51,865 nt of DNA, taken from an uncultured Bacteroides sp. (GTDB lineage: Bacteria > Bacteroidota > Bacteroidia > Bacteroidales > Bacteroidaceae). The translations under genes and the position numbers were made by a program. Shown in pieces: positions 41,864-49,945 of the stretch. The notes below the pieces were generated by a model, which saw nothing but the letters and a program-made list of their open reading frames with translations, did not search any database and was not told the origin of the DNA. The stretch's first letter is position 1, and the number at the start of each line of letters is the position of its first letter. The stretch covers positions 1-51,865 of the forward strand of contig CABMPP010000028.1 of NCBI GenBank assembly GCA_902388495.1. Direction: 5' to 3'.

Positions 41864-43591
41864 ATGGCAAAAGGAATACCCTACGGCATATCAGACTTCA
41901 GCAGACTGATAGACCAGCATTATTATTATGTGGACAAGACACACTTCATTCCACAGATAGAAGATATCGCGAATTATCTTTTTCTGATCCGTCCCCGTCG
42001 GTTCGGGAAGAGTGTATTCCTTACTATGATGCGTGCTTATTATGACATCTCGCAGAAAGACCGTTTTGAGGAACGGTTCGGTAACTTATGGATTGGCAAG
42101 CATCCCACGAAACTGCAAGGTATCTATCAGGTGCTTTACTTCGACTTTTCCAAGGCTAATTTGGGACGTGGAAGTCTGGAAGACAACTTCAATAACTATT
42201 GCTGCATTCAGTTGAACGATTTTTTCAGGAACTATGCCGATTATTATCAGGGTGAAGGATTGGATGAAATCATAGCTTCTACCGAGGCTGCCGAGAAACT
42301 ACATTGGCTGGAAGCTACTGCCCGCCGCTTGGGGCATCTGCTCTATCTGATTATTGATGAGTATGATAACTTTACGAATGTCATTCTGAGCGAACAAGGC
42401 AAGAATCTTTTCCGTGAGCTGACCCATGCCAGTGGCTTCTATCGGGAATATTTCAAACAGTTCAAGGGTATGTTCGAGCGTATCTTTATGATGGGCGTCA
42501 GCCCGGTTACGTTGGATGACTTGTCCAGTGGATATAATATTGACTGGAATATCAGCGTAGATCCTCATTTCAACATGATGATGGGTTTTAGCGAAACGGA
42601 TGTCCGGGAGATGTTCCGTTACTATCAGGAAGAAGGTATGTTGAAAGGGGATATAGATGCCATGATTGAGGAAATGAAGCCGTGGTATGACAATTATTGT
42701 TTTGCCGAAGATAGCTTGAAAACAGATCCAAAAATGTTCAATTGTGACATGACGCTGTATTATTTGCGCCATCGGGTGAGCTTCAATGCTTCTCCGAAGG
42801 AATTGGTAGATAAGAATATCCGTACGGATTACAGCAAGCTGAAGATGCTGGCCCGTCTTGACCATGAGAGTACGATGGGTGGAGACCGTATGAGTACCAT
42901 TGGAGAGATTGCCGCCAAAGGAGAAATATTGGTAAACCTTCATACCTCTTTCCCGGCAGAAAAAATAGCCGAGCCGGATAACTTCCGTAGTCTTCTTTAT
43001 TATTACGGACTGCTTACGATGTGTGGTACGCGCGGCGACCGTATCGTGATGTGTATTCCCAACAACTGTGTCCGTGAGCAGTATTTCGGGTTCTTGCGCG
43101 AATATTATCAACAACATCATGAAGTACACCTACCTCATCTGAAGGATTTGATTGACGATATGGCTTTTGACGGACAGTGGAAGCCTTTGTTTGAGTACAT
43201 AGCCCAAGCTTATAAAGAAAACTCCGCTATCCGTGACTCCATAGCGGGCGAACATAATTTGCAGGGCTTCTTCAAAGCTTACCTGGCATTGGCTTCTTAT
43301 TATCTGGTACAGCCCGAATTGGAAATGAATTACGGCTATTGCGATTTCTTCCTGCTGCCGGATAAATCGCGTTATCCGGATACGGCGTACAGCTATATCC
43401 TGGAGCTGAAGTATCTGCCACGTACTGCCACTGACAAGGAGCTGGAAGAACAAGCCGAAGAGGGCAGGAGGCAATTGAAACAATACAGTCGGGACAGAAA
43501 AGTTTTTGCTCTTTGTGATGGGACTGTACTGCGCTGCCTTCTGCTTCAATTCAAAGGTTGGGAACTGGTGAAGTGCGAAGAGGTAAAGTAA
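41864..43591 (+). CDS. AAA-ATPase-like protein with C-terminal PD-(D/E)XK nuclease-like domain
   Basis: A 575-residue protein, started at 41864 on the strength of the promoter. The N-terminus 'GIPYGISDFSRLIDQHYYYVDKT' and Walker A-like 'RPRRFGKS' (43-50) mark the AAA-ATPase-like family; 'YLIIDEYDNF' is the Walker B region. The C-terminal ~100 residues form a PD-(D/E)XK fold: 'YGYCDFFLLPD', 'YILELKYLP' (catalytic Glu-x-Lys) and 'QLKQYSRDRKVFALCDG'. Such proteins occur in many copies in Bacteroides genomes; a role in defence or DNA processing is suspected but unproven. It is monocistronic, ending 6 bases from the convergent bioD. Confidence 0.88.
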   Translation: MAKGIPYGISDFSRLIDQHYYYVDKTHFIPQIEDIANYLFLIRPRRFGKSVFLTMMRAYYDISQKDRFEERFGNLWIGKHPTKLQGIYQVLYFDFSKANLGRGSLEDNFNNYCCIQLNDFFRNYADYYQGEGLDEIIASTEAAEKLHWLEATARRLGHLLYLIIDEYDNFTNVILSEQGKNLFRELTHASGFYREYFKQFKGMFERIFMMGVSPVTLDDLSSGYNIDWNISVDPHFNMMMGFSETDVREMFRYYQEEGMLKGDIDAMIEEMKPWYDNYCFAEDSLKTDPKMFNCDMTLYYLRHRVSFNASPKELVDKNIRTDYSKLKMLARLDHESTMGGDRMSTIGEIAAKGEILVNLHTSFPAEKIAEPDNFRSLLYYYGLLTMCGTRGDRIVMCIPNNCVREQYFGFLREYYQQHHEVHLPHLKDLIDDMAFDGQWKPLFEYIAQAYKENSAIRDSIAGEHNLQGFFKAYLALASYYLVQPELEMNYGYCDFFLLPDKSRYPDTAYSYILELKYLPRTATDKELEEQAEEGRRQLKQYSRDRKVFALCDGTVLRCLLLQFKGWELVKCEEVK

Positions 43592-43597
43592 TCACTT

Positions 43598-44242
43598 TTA
43601 CTTTATTTCCGGCACCACCTCAAACTTCGTTCCCGGGAAGTGCTTGGCAAGATAATCCTGAATATACTGCATCGTATCTTCCTGAATGGTCTTATCCTCC
43701 ACTGTGGGATAGAGATTATACAACACCGTATCAAGCTGGATGCCTCGTTGCCTGATGGCTTCAAAACTCAACAATGTATGATTGATGCTGCCCAGCTTGC
43801 CGGAGGTGACGAAGACGAGCGGGTATTGCTTCCGGGCAATGTAGTCAATCGTTAGGAAGTCTTCGGTCAAGGGGACCATAAGGCCGCCGGCACCTTCTAC
43901 GAGTACGATGTCGTAGCGGCGGGCCAGTTCCTGGGTGGCACGTTCTATCTTGTCGAAGTCGATGGGGCGATGGTCAATGCGGGCGGCGAGATGCGGGGAG
44001 CAGGGGTAGGAGAATATCTCGGGCATGGTGAGTCCCTCCTGGTCTTCGGGCAGGTAGCCGGTGCCCATGAGGCGGCGGTGGAGGTCGATGTCTTCAGAGT
44101 GGCCTACGTTGCCGGTTTGGATAAACTTTTGAGTGATGACGCGCTGTCCGCTGCGGACGAGTTCGCGGGCCAGCCAGGCGGTGCAATAACTTTTTCCGGC
44201 GTCGGTGTCGATGCCGCTGATGAAATAAATCTTTGATTCCAT
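43598..44242 (-). CDS. bioD: ATP-dependent dethiobiotin synthetase
   Basis: A 214-residue BioD. It has the P-loop 'GIDTDAGKSY' (10-19; GTDTxxGKT in most BioD), 'TQKFIQTGN' for substrate binding, 'VEGAGGLMVPL' and 'FVTSGKLGSINHTLLSFEAI'. It closes the ureido ring of 7,8-diaminononanoate with CO2 and ATP, giving dethiobiotin. Last gene of the biotin operon, 18 bases after bioC and convergent with the preceding nuclease-like gene at a 6-base gap; no terminator hairpin fits in between. Confidence 0.93.
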   Translation of the reverse strand: MESKIYFISGIDTDAGKSYCTAWLARELVRSGQRVITQKFIQTGNVGHSEDIDLHRRLMGTGYLPEDQEGLTMPEIFSYPCSPHLAARIDHRPIDFDKIERATQELARRYDIVLVEGAGGLMVPLTEDFLTIDYIARKQYPLVFVTSGKLGSINHTLLSFEAIRQRGIQLDTVLYNLYPTVEDKTIQEDTMQYIQDYLAKHFPGTKFEVVPEIK

Positions 44243-44260
44243 AGTTCTTCTTATTAGTGA

Positions 44261-45112
44261 TTAATGTTTTCGTTTAGCGATGACATAAATGGGATGGTAG
44301 GTGAGCGTGACGCTGCCTTCCGTGCTGTTGTGCCCCGCGTTGCCGAACTGCCGGACGTAGGCTTCGCTGAAGGTTTGCAGGCGTCCGCGGGTCCAGATTT
44401 TCTTCTCCGTGCCGGTCACTCCGGTTTGCTTCAGGTGCTTCAGCACTTCGTGCGGGGTGGAGAAGGGCAGGGGGACCATCTCTTCTTCGGCGAGGAGGAT
44501 GTCGAAGTGGGGCGAGAGTAGGGCAAGCAGCTCTTCGAGTGGCAGATAGTCCAGTCCGTTTCCTGTCAGTTGGCGTATCTCGTACATGTTTCTGGGGCCG
44601 AAGGTGCTGAAAGCGAACAGTCCGTCCGGTGCCAGTGCATGGTGGCAGCGGAGGAAGAATGCGGCCGGATCGTTGAACCATTGTAGGGTGGAGCAGGAGG
44701 TGATCAGGTCGGTTGCTTCGGGGAAGTCGAGGGCTTCGGCGTCGCCGGGGCAGAAGCGGACGAGGGGACTGCGTTTGTGTTCGAGACCGAGATTAGGGTC
44801 AAAGCCGGAGTCGGAACTGAGACTGAGACCGGAGCCGGAGCTTTCGGGAGTGAGCAGTTCGTGGATGCACTCTTCCATTTCGGGACAGAGGTCGTTCAGC
44901 AAGAGCGTCTCCGGTTGCAGATTGTGCAGCAGCAGGCGCGAGTAGCTGCCCGTGCCGCAGCCGAATTCTACGATATGGCGGAAGCTCGGCACGGCGGCGG
45001 CAGCACCCAGCATGCCCATCATCTTCTCGGCTACTTGCTGCTGCACGCGGGCTTCGCGGGTATAGGTTCCTCTTGCTTTGGCAAAGCGCTCGGCTATCAA
45101 CTGTTTGTCCAT
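44261..45112 (-). CDS. bioC: Malonyl-ACP O-methyltransferase
   Basis: A 283-residue BioC. The true start is the ATG at 45112 ('MDKQLIAERFAKARGTYTRE'); the longer frame up to 45376 would lie inside bioG. The SAM-binding motif 'IVEFGCGTGSYSRLLL' is at 48-62, with 'LITSCSTLQWFNDPAAFF' (motif II region) and 'LFAFSTFGPRNMYEIRQLTG'. It methylates malonyl-ACP so the fatty-acid machinery can build the pimeloyl chain. The start overlaps the end of bioG by 16 bases, suggesting coupled translation. Odd feature: a Ser/Gly-rich insert at ~90-114 ('SSGSGLSLSSDSGFDP'), encoded by quasi-repetitive DNA, between strands where relatives have a short loop. Confidence 0.92.
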   Translation of the reverse strand: MDKQLIAERFAKARGTYTREARVQQQVAEKMMGMLGAAAAVPSFRHIVEFGCGTGSYSRLLLHNLQPETLLLNDLCPEMEECIHELLTPESSGSGLSLSSDSGFDPNLGLEHKRSPLVRFCPGDAEALDFPEATDLITSCSTLQWFNDPAAFFLRCHHALAPDGLFAFSTFGPRNMYEIRQLTGNGLDYLPLEELLALLSPHFDILLAEEEMVPLPFSTPHEVLKHLKQTGVTGTEKKIWTRGRLQTFSEAYVRQFGNAGHNSTEGSVTLTYHPIYVIAKRKH

Positions 45113-45753
45113 AAGTCTTGCAGGTAATATCGGAATAATTCTTCTTGGTAATGGGCGTCTTCGGTTTGTCGGACCGGAGTGTCCCGCTTTTGCCAGGCTT
45201 GCAGTTGGTTGGCGGGTGGGATAATGCGGTCGGCACTGCCCACGACGGCTTGCTGCCAATGAAACATCGGTGCTGGGCCCATTTGCTCTATTTCCGCCAG
45301 CTCTTCCTTCAGTTCCTCCAACGGTCGGCGGGGAGTGACTTGCAGAAAGGCTTTGAAAGCAGTTCCGTCCGCACACATCCGGCGGAGGAACTTATGCAGT
45401 GAAGCACCCGTCAGTCCGTCCAGTGTACCACGGAATATGGCAGGCGGGATGCCGAGGTGTTCGTCGCTGGGGTAGGGCGTGCCGTTGATGGCGATGCTGC
45501 TTGCCACCGGCAGTGCAAGTTGCGGCATCACCCGGGAGGCTGCCCATACGCCCATTGACCAGCCGATGACGTTGATCTCGCGGTACGCGTCCAGACCTGT
45601 GGCATCAAAGTCAAGCGTACGATAGTCGTAGCAAAGCATGAAATCACTTTCGGCAGGACGATAGTCCTTAAATGGTGTCTCGTCTGCTCCCCAGCCGGCG
45701 AAGAACAGCAGCAGGCGGGGATGATGCTGGTGTATGATATATATTTGTTTCAT
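45097..45753 (-). CDS. bioG: Pimeloyl-ACP methyl ester esterase, BioG type
   Basis: A 218-residue alpha/beta hydrolase of the DUF452/BioG family. 'LLLFFAGWGADETPF' is the oxyanion-side start; 'NVIGWSMGVWAA' carries the nucleophile Ser66; 'GSADRIIPP' holds a likely acid Asp and 'TEDAHY' the catalytic His201. It removes the methyl group from pimeloyl-ACP methyl ester and so ends the fatty-acid-like stage of pimelate synthesis begun by BioC. Only 3 bases separate it from bioF and it overlaps bioC by 16 bases, so the three are translated as a unit. BioG rather than BioH is chosen by sequence pattern. Confidence 0.88.
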   Translation of the reverse strand: MKQIYIIHQHHPRLLLFFAGWGADETPFKDYRPAESDFMLCYDYRTLDFDATGLDAYREINVIGWSMGVWAASRVMPQLALPVASSIAINGTPYPSDEHLGIPPAIFRGTLDGLTGASLHKFLRRMCADGTAFKAFLQVTPRRPLEELKEELAEIEQMGPAPMFHWQQAVVGSADRIIPPANQLQAWQKRDTPVRQTEDAHYQEELFRYYLQDLWTNS

Positions 45754-45756
45754 TTT

Positions 45757-46908
45757 TTATAACTTCGTTATCAGTTCCCTTATCTCTTTTTCCTCAACCT
45801 CTGCCGTCAGCGAAAACCGGATGCGCGATGTCCCTTCGGGCACCGTGGGCGGACGTACGGGCAGGGCATAGAATCCATTCCGTTGCAGTTCTTCCGCACG
45901 TAGCACAGCATCGGCACTGGGACCGATCACCATCGGCACGATGTGGCTCGTGCTGGGACACGTATATCCGCGGTCTTGCAATGCTTTACGCAGCATCCGG
46001 CTGATGTGTGTCAAGTGCTCGCGTCGGTGTTGCATACCCGGCAGTCGGCGTACAATGAACAGCGTCCAGGCCACGTTCACCGGTGGCAGTGCAGTGGTGA
46101 AGATCAGCGTCCGCATCCGGTTGACGAGGTACTCCCGTATCGCCTGCCGACATACGATGTATGCACCTGCCGATGCAGCCGCCTTACCGAAAGTACCTAC
46201 CAGAAAATCAATATTCCGGATGCACCCTGCTTCTTCTGCACATCCCAAACCATGCACGCCCCGTACTCCGAAGGCATGCGCTTCGTCTACATAAAGCAGC
46301 ACATTATCGTACTTTTGCTTCAGGCGTACCAGCTCCTTCAAGTCCGCTTCATCGCCATCCATGCTGAAGATGCTTTCGGTGACGATGATGATCTGTCGGT
46401 ACTCCGTCTGGTGCTGTCCGAGCAGACGCTCCAATTGCGCCAGGTCATTGTGCCGGTAGCGGATGCATCGGGCAGCGGAGAGCCGGATGCCGTCGATGAT
46501 GCTGGCATGTACCAACTTATCCGCCAATATCAGCGTCTGTGTATCGGCTACTGCCGGCAGAATGCCTGTGTTGGCATGATAGCCGCTATTGAACGTCAGC
46601 GCGGCTTCTGTGCCGAATAGCCCGGCAAGCTCGGCTTCCAGTTCTTCGTAGACGCTGAAGTTGCCCGTCAGCAGGCGGGAGGAAGAAGACGTAGGCATGA
46701 ACGTTTCCGGTGTCAGGGTGTGGAGGAATTCCTCCCGTAAAGCCTTGTCGGCAGCCAGCCCCAGGTAGTCGTTGGACGACAGGTTCAGCATGCGCTGCCC
46801 ATTCACTACAACCTCCCGTCCGTCGTGCATCATCTGCGGCAGGCGGCGGAGGTTACTGCGCTCTTTCAGTTCTTGCAGCTCGTGCTGCATCTGTTCTATT
46901 GCATTCAT
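45757..46908 (-). CDS. bioF: 8-amino-7-oxononanoate synthase
   Basis: A 383-residue PLP enzyme of the alpha-oxoamine synthase group. Motifs: 'NLSSNDYLGLA', 'SSSRLLTGNFSVYEELE', 'FNSGYHANTGIL', 'YVDEAHAFGVRGVHGLG' (Asp208 contacts the cofactor), and 'VGTFGKAAASAGAY' with the Schiff-base Lys242. It condenses pimeloyl-ACP with L-alanine to give 8-amino-7-oxononanoate. On the minus strand it follows bioBA after 127 bases that are mostly a 23-bp repeat array, and precedes bioG by 3 bases. Confidence 0.93.
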   Translation of the reverse strand: MNAIEQMQHELQELKERSNLRRLPQMMHDGREVVVNGQRMLNLSSNDYLGLAADKALREEFLHTLTPETFMPTSSSSRLLTGNFSVYEELEAELAGLFGTEAALTFNSGYHANTGILPAVADTQTLILADKLVHASIIDGIRLSAARCIRYRHNDLAQLERLLGQHQTEYRQIIIVTESIFSMDGDEADLKELVRLKQKYDNVLLYVDEAHAFGVRGVHGLGCAEEAGCIRNIDFLVGTFGKAAASAGAYIVCRQAIREYLVNRMRTLIFTTALPPVNVAWTLFIVRRLPGMQHRREHLTHISRMLRKALQDRGYTCPSTSHIVPMVIGPSADAVLRAEELQRNGFYALPVRPPTVPEGTSRIRFSLTAEVEEKEIRELITKL

Positions 46909-46921
46909 TCTATTTACCTAG

Positions 46922-47013
46922 CTCTAAGTGAACATTTCACCTAACTCTAAGTGAGCCCTTCACTTAACTCTGAGTGAATACCTCACTTAACTCTAAGTGA
47001 AGGACTCACTTGA
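46922..47013. repeat. Tandem array of four 23-bp imperfect palindromes inside the biotin operon
   Basis: CTCTAAGTGA (CTCTGAGTGA in unit 3) starts at 46922, 46945, 46968 and 46991: exact 23-base steps. Each unit ends TCACTTAA or a close variant, so AAGTGA and TCACTT form 6-bp arms inside a unit, and TTCACTTA/TAAGTGAA pair across unit borders. It fills most of the bioBA-bioF gap, so in the mRNA it can fold into alternative hairpins. Sequence differs from the array at 37.9 kb but the period and palindromic design are the same. Confidence 0.88.
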
Positions 47014-47035
47014 TGTATATATTATCATTTATTCA

Positions 47036-49294
47036 TCACCTCATTTCTCCGATAATCTTTATCAACCCGCGGGTCAGCTTTGACAGTTGCTCCGGTTCGA
47101 TGATGAACGGCGGCATCAGATAAACCAGCTTTCCGAACGGGCGCACCCAGATACCTTCTTCTACGAAGCGTTGCTGCATCCATGCCATGTCTACATCGTC
47201 TATCAACTCAATCACCCCGATGGCACCTAGCACGCGTACATCCCTCACCAATGGCAAGTCCCATGCCGGCTCCAGTTCTTTCTGCAGCTGCGCTTCGATG
47301 CGGCTCACCTTGCCTTGCCAGTCATATTCGGCAGACGTCAGCAGCTTCACCGATGCACACGCCACGGCGCATGCCAGTGGATTCCCCATAAACGTAGGCC
47401 CGTGCATAAAGGCTCCCGGTCGGTGGTTCGAGATCGTATCGGCCACTTCATTGGTCGTCAATACGGCCGATAGCGTCATATATCCGCCCGTCAGCGCCTT
47501 GCCTATGCACATGATGTCCGGCTCCACGCCCGCATGTTCCCAGGCAAACATCTTGCCTGTCCGTCCGAAGCCGGTGGCTATCTCGTCGAATATCAGCAGC
47601 AGGTTGTACTCCCTGCATATCCGTGCCGCCTCGCGCAGAAACTGCGGATGATAGAACCACATGCCGCCTGCACCCTGTACGATCGGTTCCAGTATCAGTG
47701 CCGCCAGCTCTTCGTGATGCTGTTCTACGATGTCCAGCAAGTCCATGGCATCCTCGGCATCCCACTCGCTGTCGAACCGCGAGCGCGGTCTCGTCGAGAA
47801 GTACCGTACGGGCAGTGCCGACCCGAACAGCGAGTGCATTCCTGTCACCGGGTCGCATACCGACATTGCATTCCACGTATCTCCGTGATATCCGCTGCGT
47901 ATGGTCACAAAATTCTGCTTCTTGCCCAAATGCTCCTGCGACGGTGCTGCGAGGCTCCTGGCCTGCCAGTATTGCACCGCCATCTTCAAGGCTACCTCTA
48001 CCGCCACCGAACCGGAGTCGGCATAGAATATCTTCTGCATGGACGGCGGTACCAGTGGCAGCAACAATTCCCCCAGCTCTATCGCCGGGTCGTGCGTCAG
48101 TCCTCCGAACATTACATGCGACATCTTGCCCAGTTGTTCTTCTGCCGCCTTGTTCAGCACCGGATTATTGTAACCATGCACGGCGCACCACCACGAGGAC
48201 ATGCCCTCCACCAGCGTCTGTCCGCCTTCCAATGTAATCGTTGCACCCTCTGCCCGCTTTACCTTATATACAGGCAACGGGTTCGTGGTCGATGTATAAG
48301 GATGCCAAAGGTGCTCCCTGTCGAACTGCGAGTCGCTGAAGTGATATCCCGACTCCTCTATCAGCGCCTTGTCTTCCGATACCTTCGAGCCGAGCGTCGT
48401 CAACAGATCTCCTACGATGGCGGAGTTGATGCCGATGTGCAGTGCCTTCTTCACCGCCTCCTTGCTCAGCTGCGAACGTCCTCCGGCGAAGCGCAGGAAG
48501 GCCGTCGGGTTGATGAAACGGAACAGGGCGATGGTCGTCAGAATCTCTTCTTCCGTCAGTGGTACCTGCTGTTCCAGCGGTGTGCCGGGGATGGGGCTTA
48601 GCAGGTTGATGGGGATGGACTGTACATCCAGCTCTCTCAGCGTGAAGGCAAACTCGATGCGTTGTTCCATCGTTTCACCCATGCCGATGATGCCGCCGCT
48701 GCAGATGTCCATACCTGCGTTGCGTGCCGCCCGCAGTGTATGCAGCTTTTCTTCTTGTGTATGGGTGCTGCACAGGTTCGGGAAGTAGGAGGGGGCCGTT
48801 TCCAGATTGCAGTGATAGCGTGTGATGCCGGCTTCGTGCAGTGCTTGCAACTCTTCTTCCTTCAGCAGTCCCAGCGATGCACACAACTGTATGGACGAGT
48901 GCCGGCGCATGTGGCGGGCAGCCTCGCACAACTTCTCCATGTGCCGGGGCGAAGGTTTCCGGCCGCTGGTCACCAGCGAGAAGCGGGCCACGCCCTGTTC
49001 TTCATTGTGTTTGGCATGGCGCAGGCATTCTTCTTTATCCACCAGGTCGTACACATCCGCCTGCGTCTTGTAGTGCGACGACTGCGCACACCACTTGCAG
49101 TTCTCCGGGCATCGTCCCGACTTGGCATTGATAATGGAGCACATGTCGAACTCTTTCGAGGCCAATGCCTGGGTTATCTCATGCGCGGCCTCGTACAGTG
49201 CCTCCTTATCAGGTTGTACAGCCAGCCATCCGGCTTCTTCGTTGCTGATGCTATAGCCTTGCAGCACGCGTTCTTTTAATTCCTTCGTTGTCAT
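47036..49294 (-). CDS. bioBA: Fused biotin synthase / adenosylmethionine-8-amino-7-oxononanoate aminotransferase
   Basis: A 752-residue bifunctional enzyme. Residues ~1-317 are BioB, a radical-SAM enzyme: '[13 protein letters not shown]' gives the [4Fe-4S] ligands Cys62, Cys66, Cys69, with '[11 protein letters not shown]', '[11 protein letters not shown]' and '[13 protein letters not shown]' near the [2Fe-2S] site. Residues ~325-752 are BioA ('[17 protein letters not shown]', '[14 protein letters not shown]', '[16 protein letters not shown]', '[14 protein letters not shown]', '[14 protein letters not shown]' with Schiff-base Lys599). It carries out both the amination to diaminononanoate and the last step, sulfur insertion. 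The fusion recurs in Bacteroides. Its ATG overlaps the stop of the leader frame (ATGA), and a terminator hairpin ends just upstream. Confidence 0.94.
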   Translation of the reverse strand: MTTKELKERVLQGYSISNEEAGWLAVQPDKEALYEAAHEITQALASKEFDMCSIINAKSGRCPENCKWCAQSSHYKTQADVYDLVDKEECLRHAKHNEEQGVARFSLVTSGRKPSPRHMEKLCEAARHMRRHSSIQLCASLGLLKEEELQALHEAGITRYHCNLETAPSYFPNLCSTHTQEEKLHTLRAARNAGMDICSGGIIGMGETMEQRIEFAFTLRELDVQSIPINLLSPIPGTPLEQQVPLTEEEILTTIALFRFINPTAFLRFAGGRSQLSKEAVKKALHIGINSAIVGDLLTTLGSKVSEDKALIEESGYHFSDSQFDREHLWHPYTSTTNPLPVYKVKRAEGATITLEGGQTLVEGMSSWWCAVHGYNNPVLNKAAEEQLGKMSHVMFGGLTHDPAIELGELLLPLVPPSMQKIFYADSGSVAVEVALKMAVQYWQARSLAAPSQEHLGKKQNFVTIRSGYHGDTWNAMSVCDPVTGMHSLFGSALPVRYFSTRPRSRFDSEWDAEDAMDLLDIVEQHHEELAALILEPIVQGAGGMWFYHPQFLREAARICREYNLLLIFDEIATGFGRTGKMFAWEHAGVEPDIMCIGKALTGGYMTLSAVLTTNEVADTISNHRPGAFMHGPTFMGNPLACAVACASVKLLTSAEYDWQGKVSRIEAQLQKELEPAWDLPLVRDVRVLGAIGVIELIDDVDMAWMQQRFVEEGIWVRPFGKLVYLMPPFIIEPEQLSKLTRGLIKIIGEMR

Positions 49295-49758
49295 AGTTTT
49301 CCGTAATTATAAAAAAGAGGGCACGGATTGCCGGAATGTTGCGGTCCAGTCCATGCACCGCTTGAATTCCGATAATCCGTGCCCGTATTATTTCTTTGTC
49401 TCAGCAGACTATGCTCTTCCTGTCTGCCCGCATTTACACACGAACAAACCGCTTGTATCGGGAGAAGAACTTGCAGGTTCATTCCCGTCTTTTCACAGAT
49501 AAGAGCCGTTTCACTGCCCAGCGGGATGCCTATATCCGTCTCTCTGCCTTCTGTTTTTCCTTTCCAGGCGCTTTCTGAATTGCAACCGGCATGTCCGGCA
49601 GTTCCCGTAGTTTTCTGCTTTGACAGCGAACTGTCTGCAACACTCTTGCGCAGGCTGCCGATGGTGACACAACGACCTATGCTGGCAAATGCAGCGTAGG
49701 CTTTGCGGCTCCAACGTCTGAAACGGATGGTATGTCTGGCGGGTGTTGTATTCTTCAT
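49291..49758 (-). CDS. 155-codon leader frame of the biotin operon
   Basis: An open frame on the minus strand starts ~40 bases after a promoter-like box and ends in TGA overlapping the bioBA ATG (ATGA). The first ~45 residues look like a real, basic peptide: '[20 protein letters not shown]' then '[20 protein letters not shown]'. I recall similar [15 protein letters not shown] stretches at the start of some Bacteroides envelope proteins. The remaining ~110 residues are low in hydrophobic patterning and overlap the strong hairpin at 49319-49384, so they may merely be an open frame. Either a short conserved peptide or a translated leader whose ribosomes influence the hairpin is possible. Function unknown. 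Confidence 0.45.
   Translation of the reverse strand: MKNTTPARHTIRFRRWSRKAYAAFASIGRCVTIGSLRKSVADSSLSKQKTTGTAGHAGCNSESAWKGKTEGRETDIGIPLGSETALICEKTGMNLQVLLPIQAVCSCVNAGRQEEHSLLRQRNNTGTDYRNSSGAWTGPQHSGNPCPLFYNYGKL
49311..49384 (-). terminator. Terminator hairpin just before bioBA, probable attenuator
   Basis: On the minus strand GGGCACGGATTATCGGAAT (49384-49366) pairs at 18 of 19 positions (one G-U) with ATTCCGGCAATCCGTGCCC (49337-49319), followed by TCTTTTTT (49318-49311). The 28-base loop contains a second small stem (GCGGT/ACCGC). The U-tract ends 16 bases before the bioBA ATG, leaving no room for a promoter, so transcription of the biotin operon must read through it. Confidence 0.88.
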
Positions 49759-49797
49759 GCTCGTCTGTTCAAGTACAGTTTTTTTGTTTAGCGGCTA

Positions 49798-49805
49798 CAA
49801 ATGTA
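49798..49805 (-). promoter_or_regulatory. -7 box for the biotin operon leader
   Basis: Minus-strand TACATTTG fits TAnnTTTG; the expected start near 49790 gives a leader of ~500 bases to bioBA. A TTG lies 13 bases upstream, shorter than the usual 19-20, so the -33 element is poor. It lies downstream of the LruC-gene terminator, as expected for a new transcription unit. Confidence 0.5.
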
Positions 49806-49873
49806 GAAAAAATATTCTCAATAAGTATGCCGATTGCTACTTCTTTTCTTTCCGGGAAGCTGCGGGGGAGTAC

Positions 49874-49913
49874 AAAAAAAGAAGACTGCACAGAAACAAC
49901 CTGCACAGCCTCC
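49874..49913 (-). terminator. Terminator after the LruC-domain gene
   Basis: On the minus strand AGGCTGTGCAG and CTGTGCAGTCT form an 11-bp stem (three G-U pairs) around a 9-base loop, followed by TCTTTTTTTGT. It lies about 33 bases after the LruC gene stop. Confidence 0.7.
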
Positions 49914-49945
49914 TTGAGTCAATCTATCTGGTTTTGTGGTTCTTC

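Noticed and set aside
45113..45376. Upstream extension of bioC
   Set aside because: It lies inside bioG in another frame and its residues are not protein-like; the ATG at 45112 gives the normal BioC start.
49319..49758. Cobalamin or TPP riboswitch in the biotin leader
   Set aside because: I looked for the conserved cobalamin and TPP core boxes on the minus strand and did not find them in the right order.
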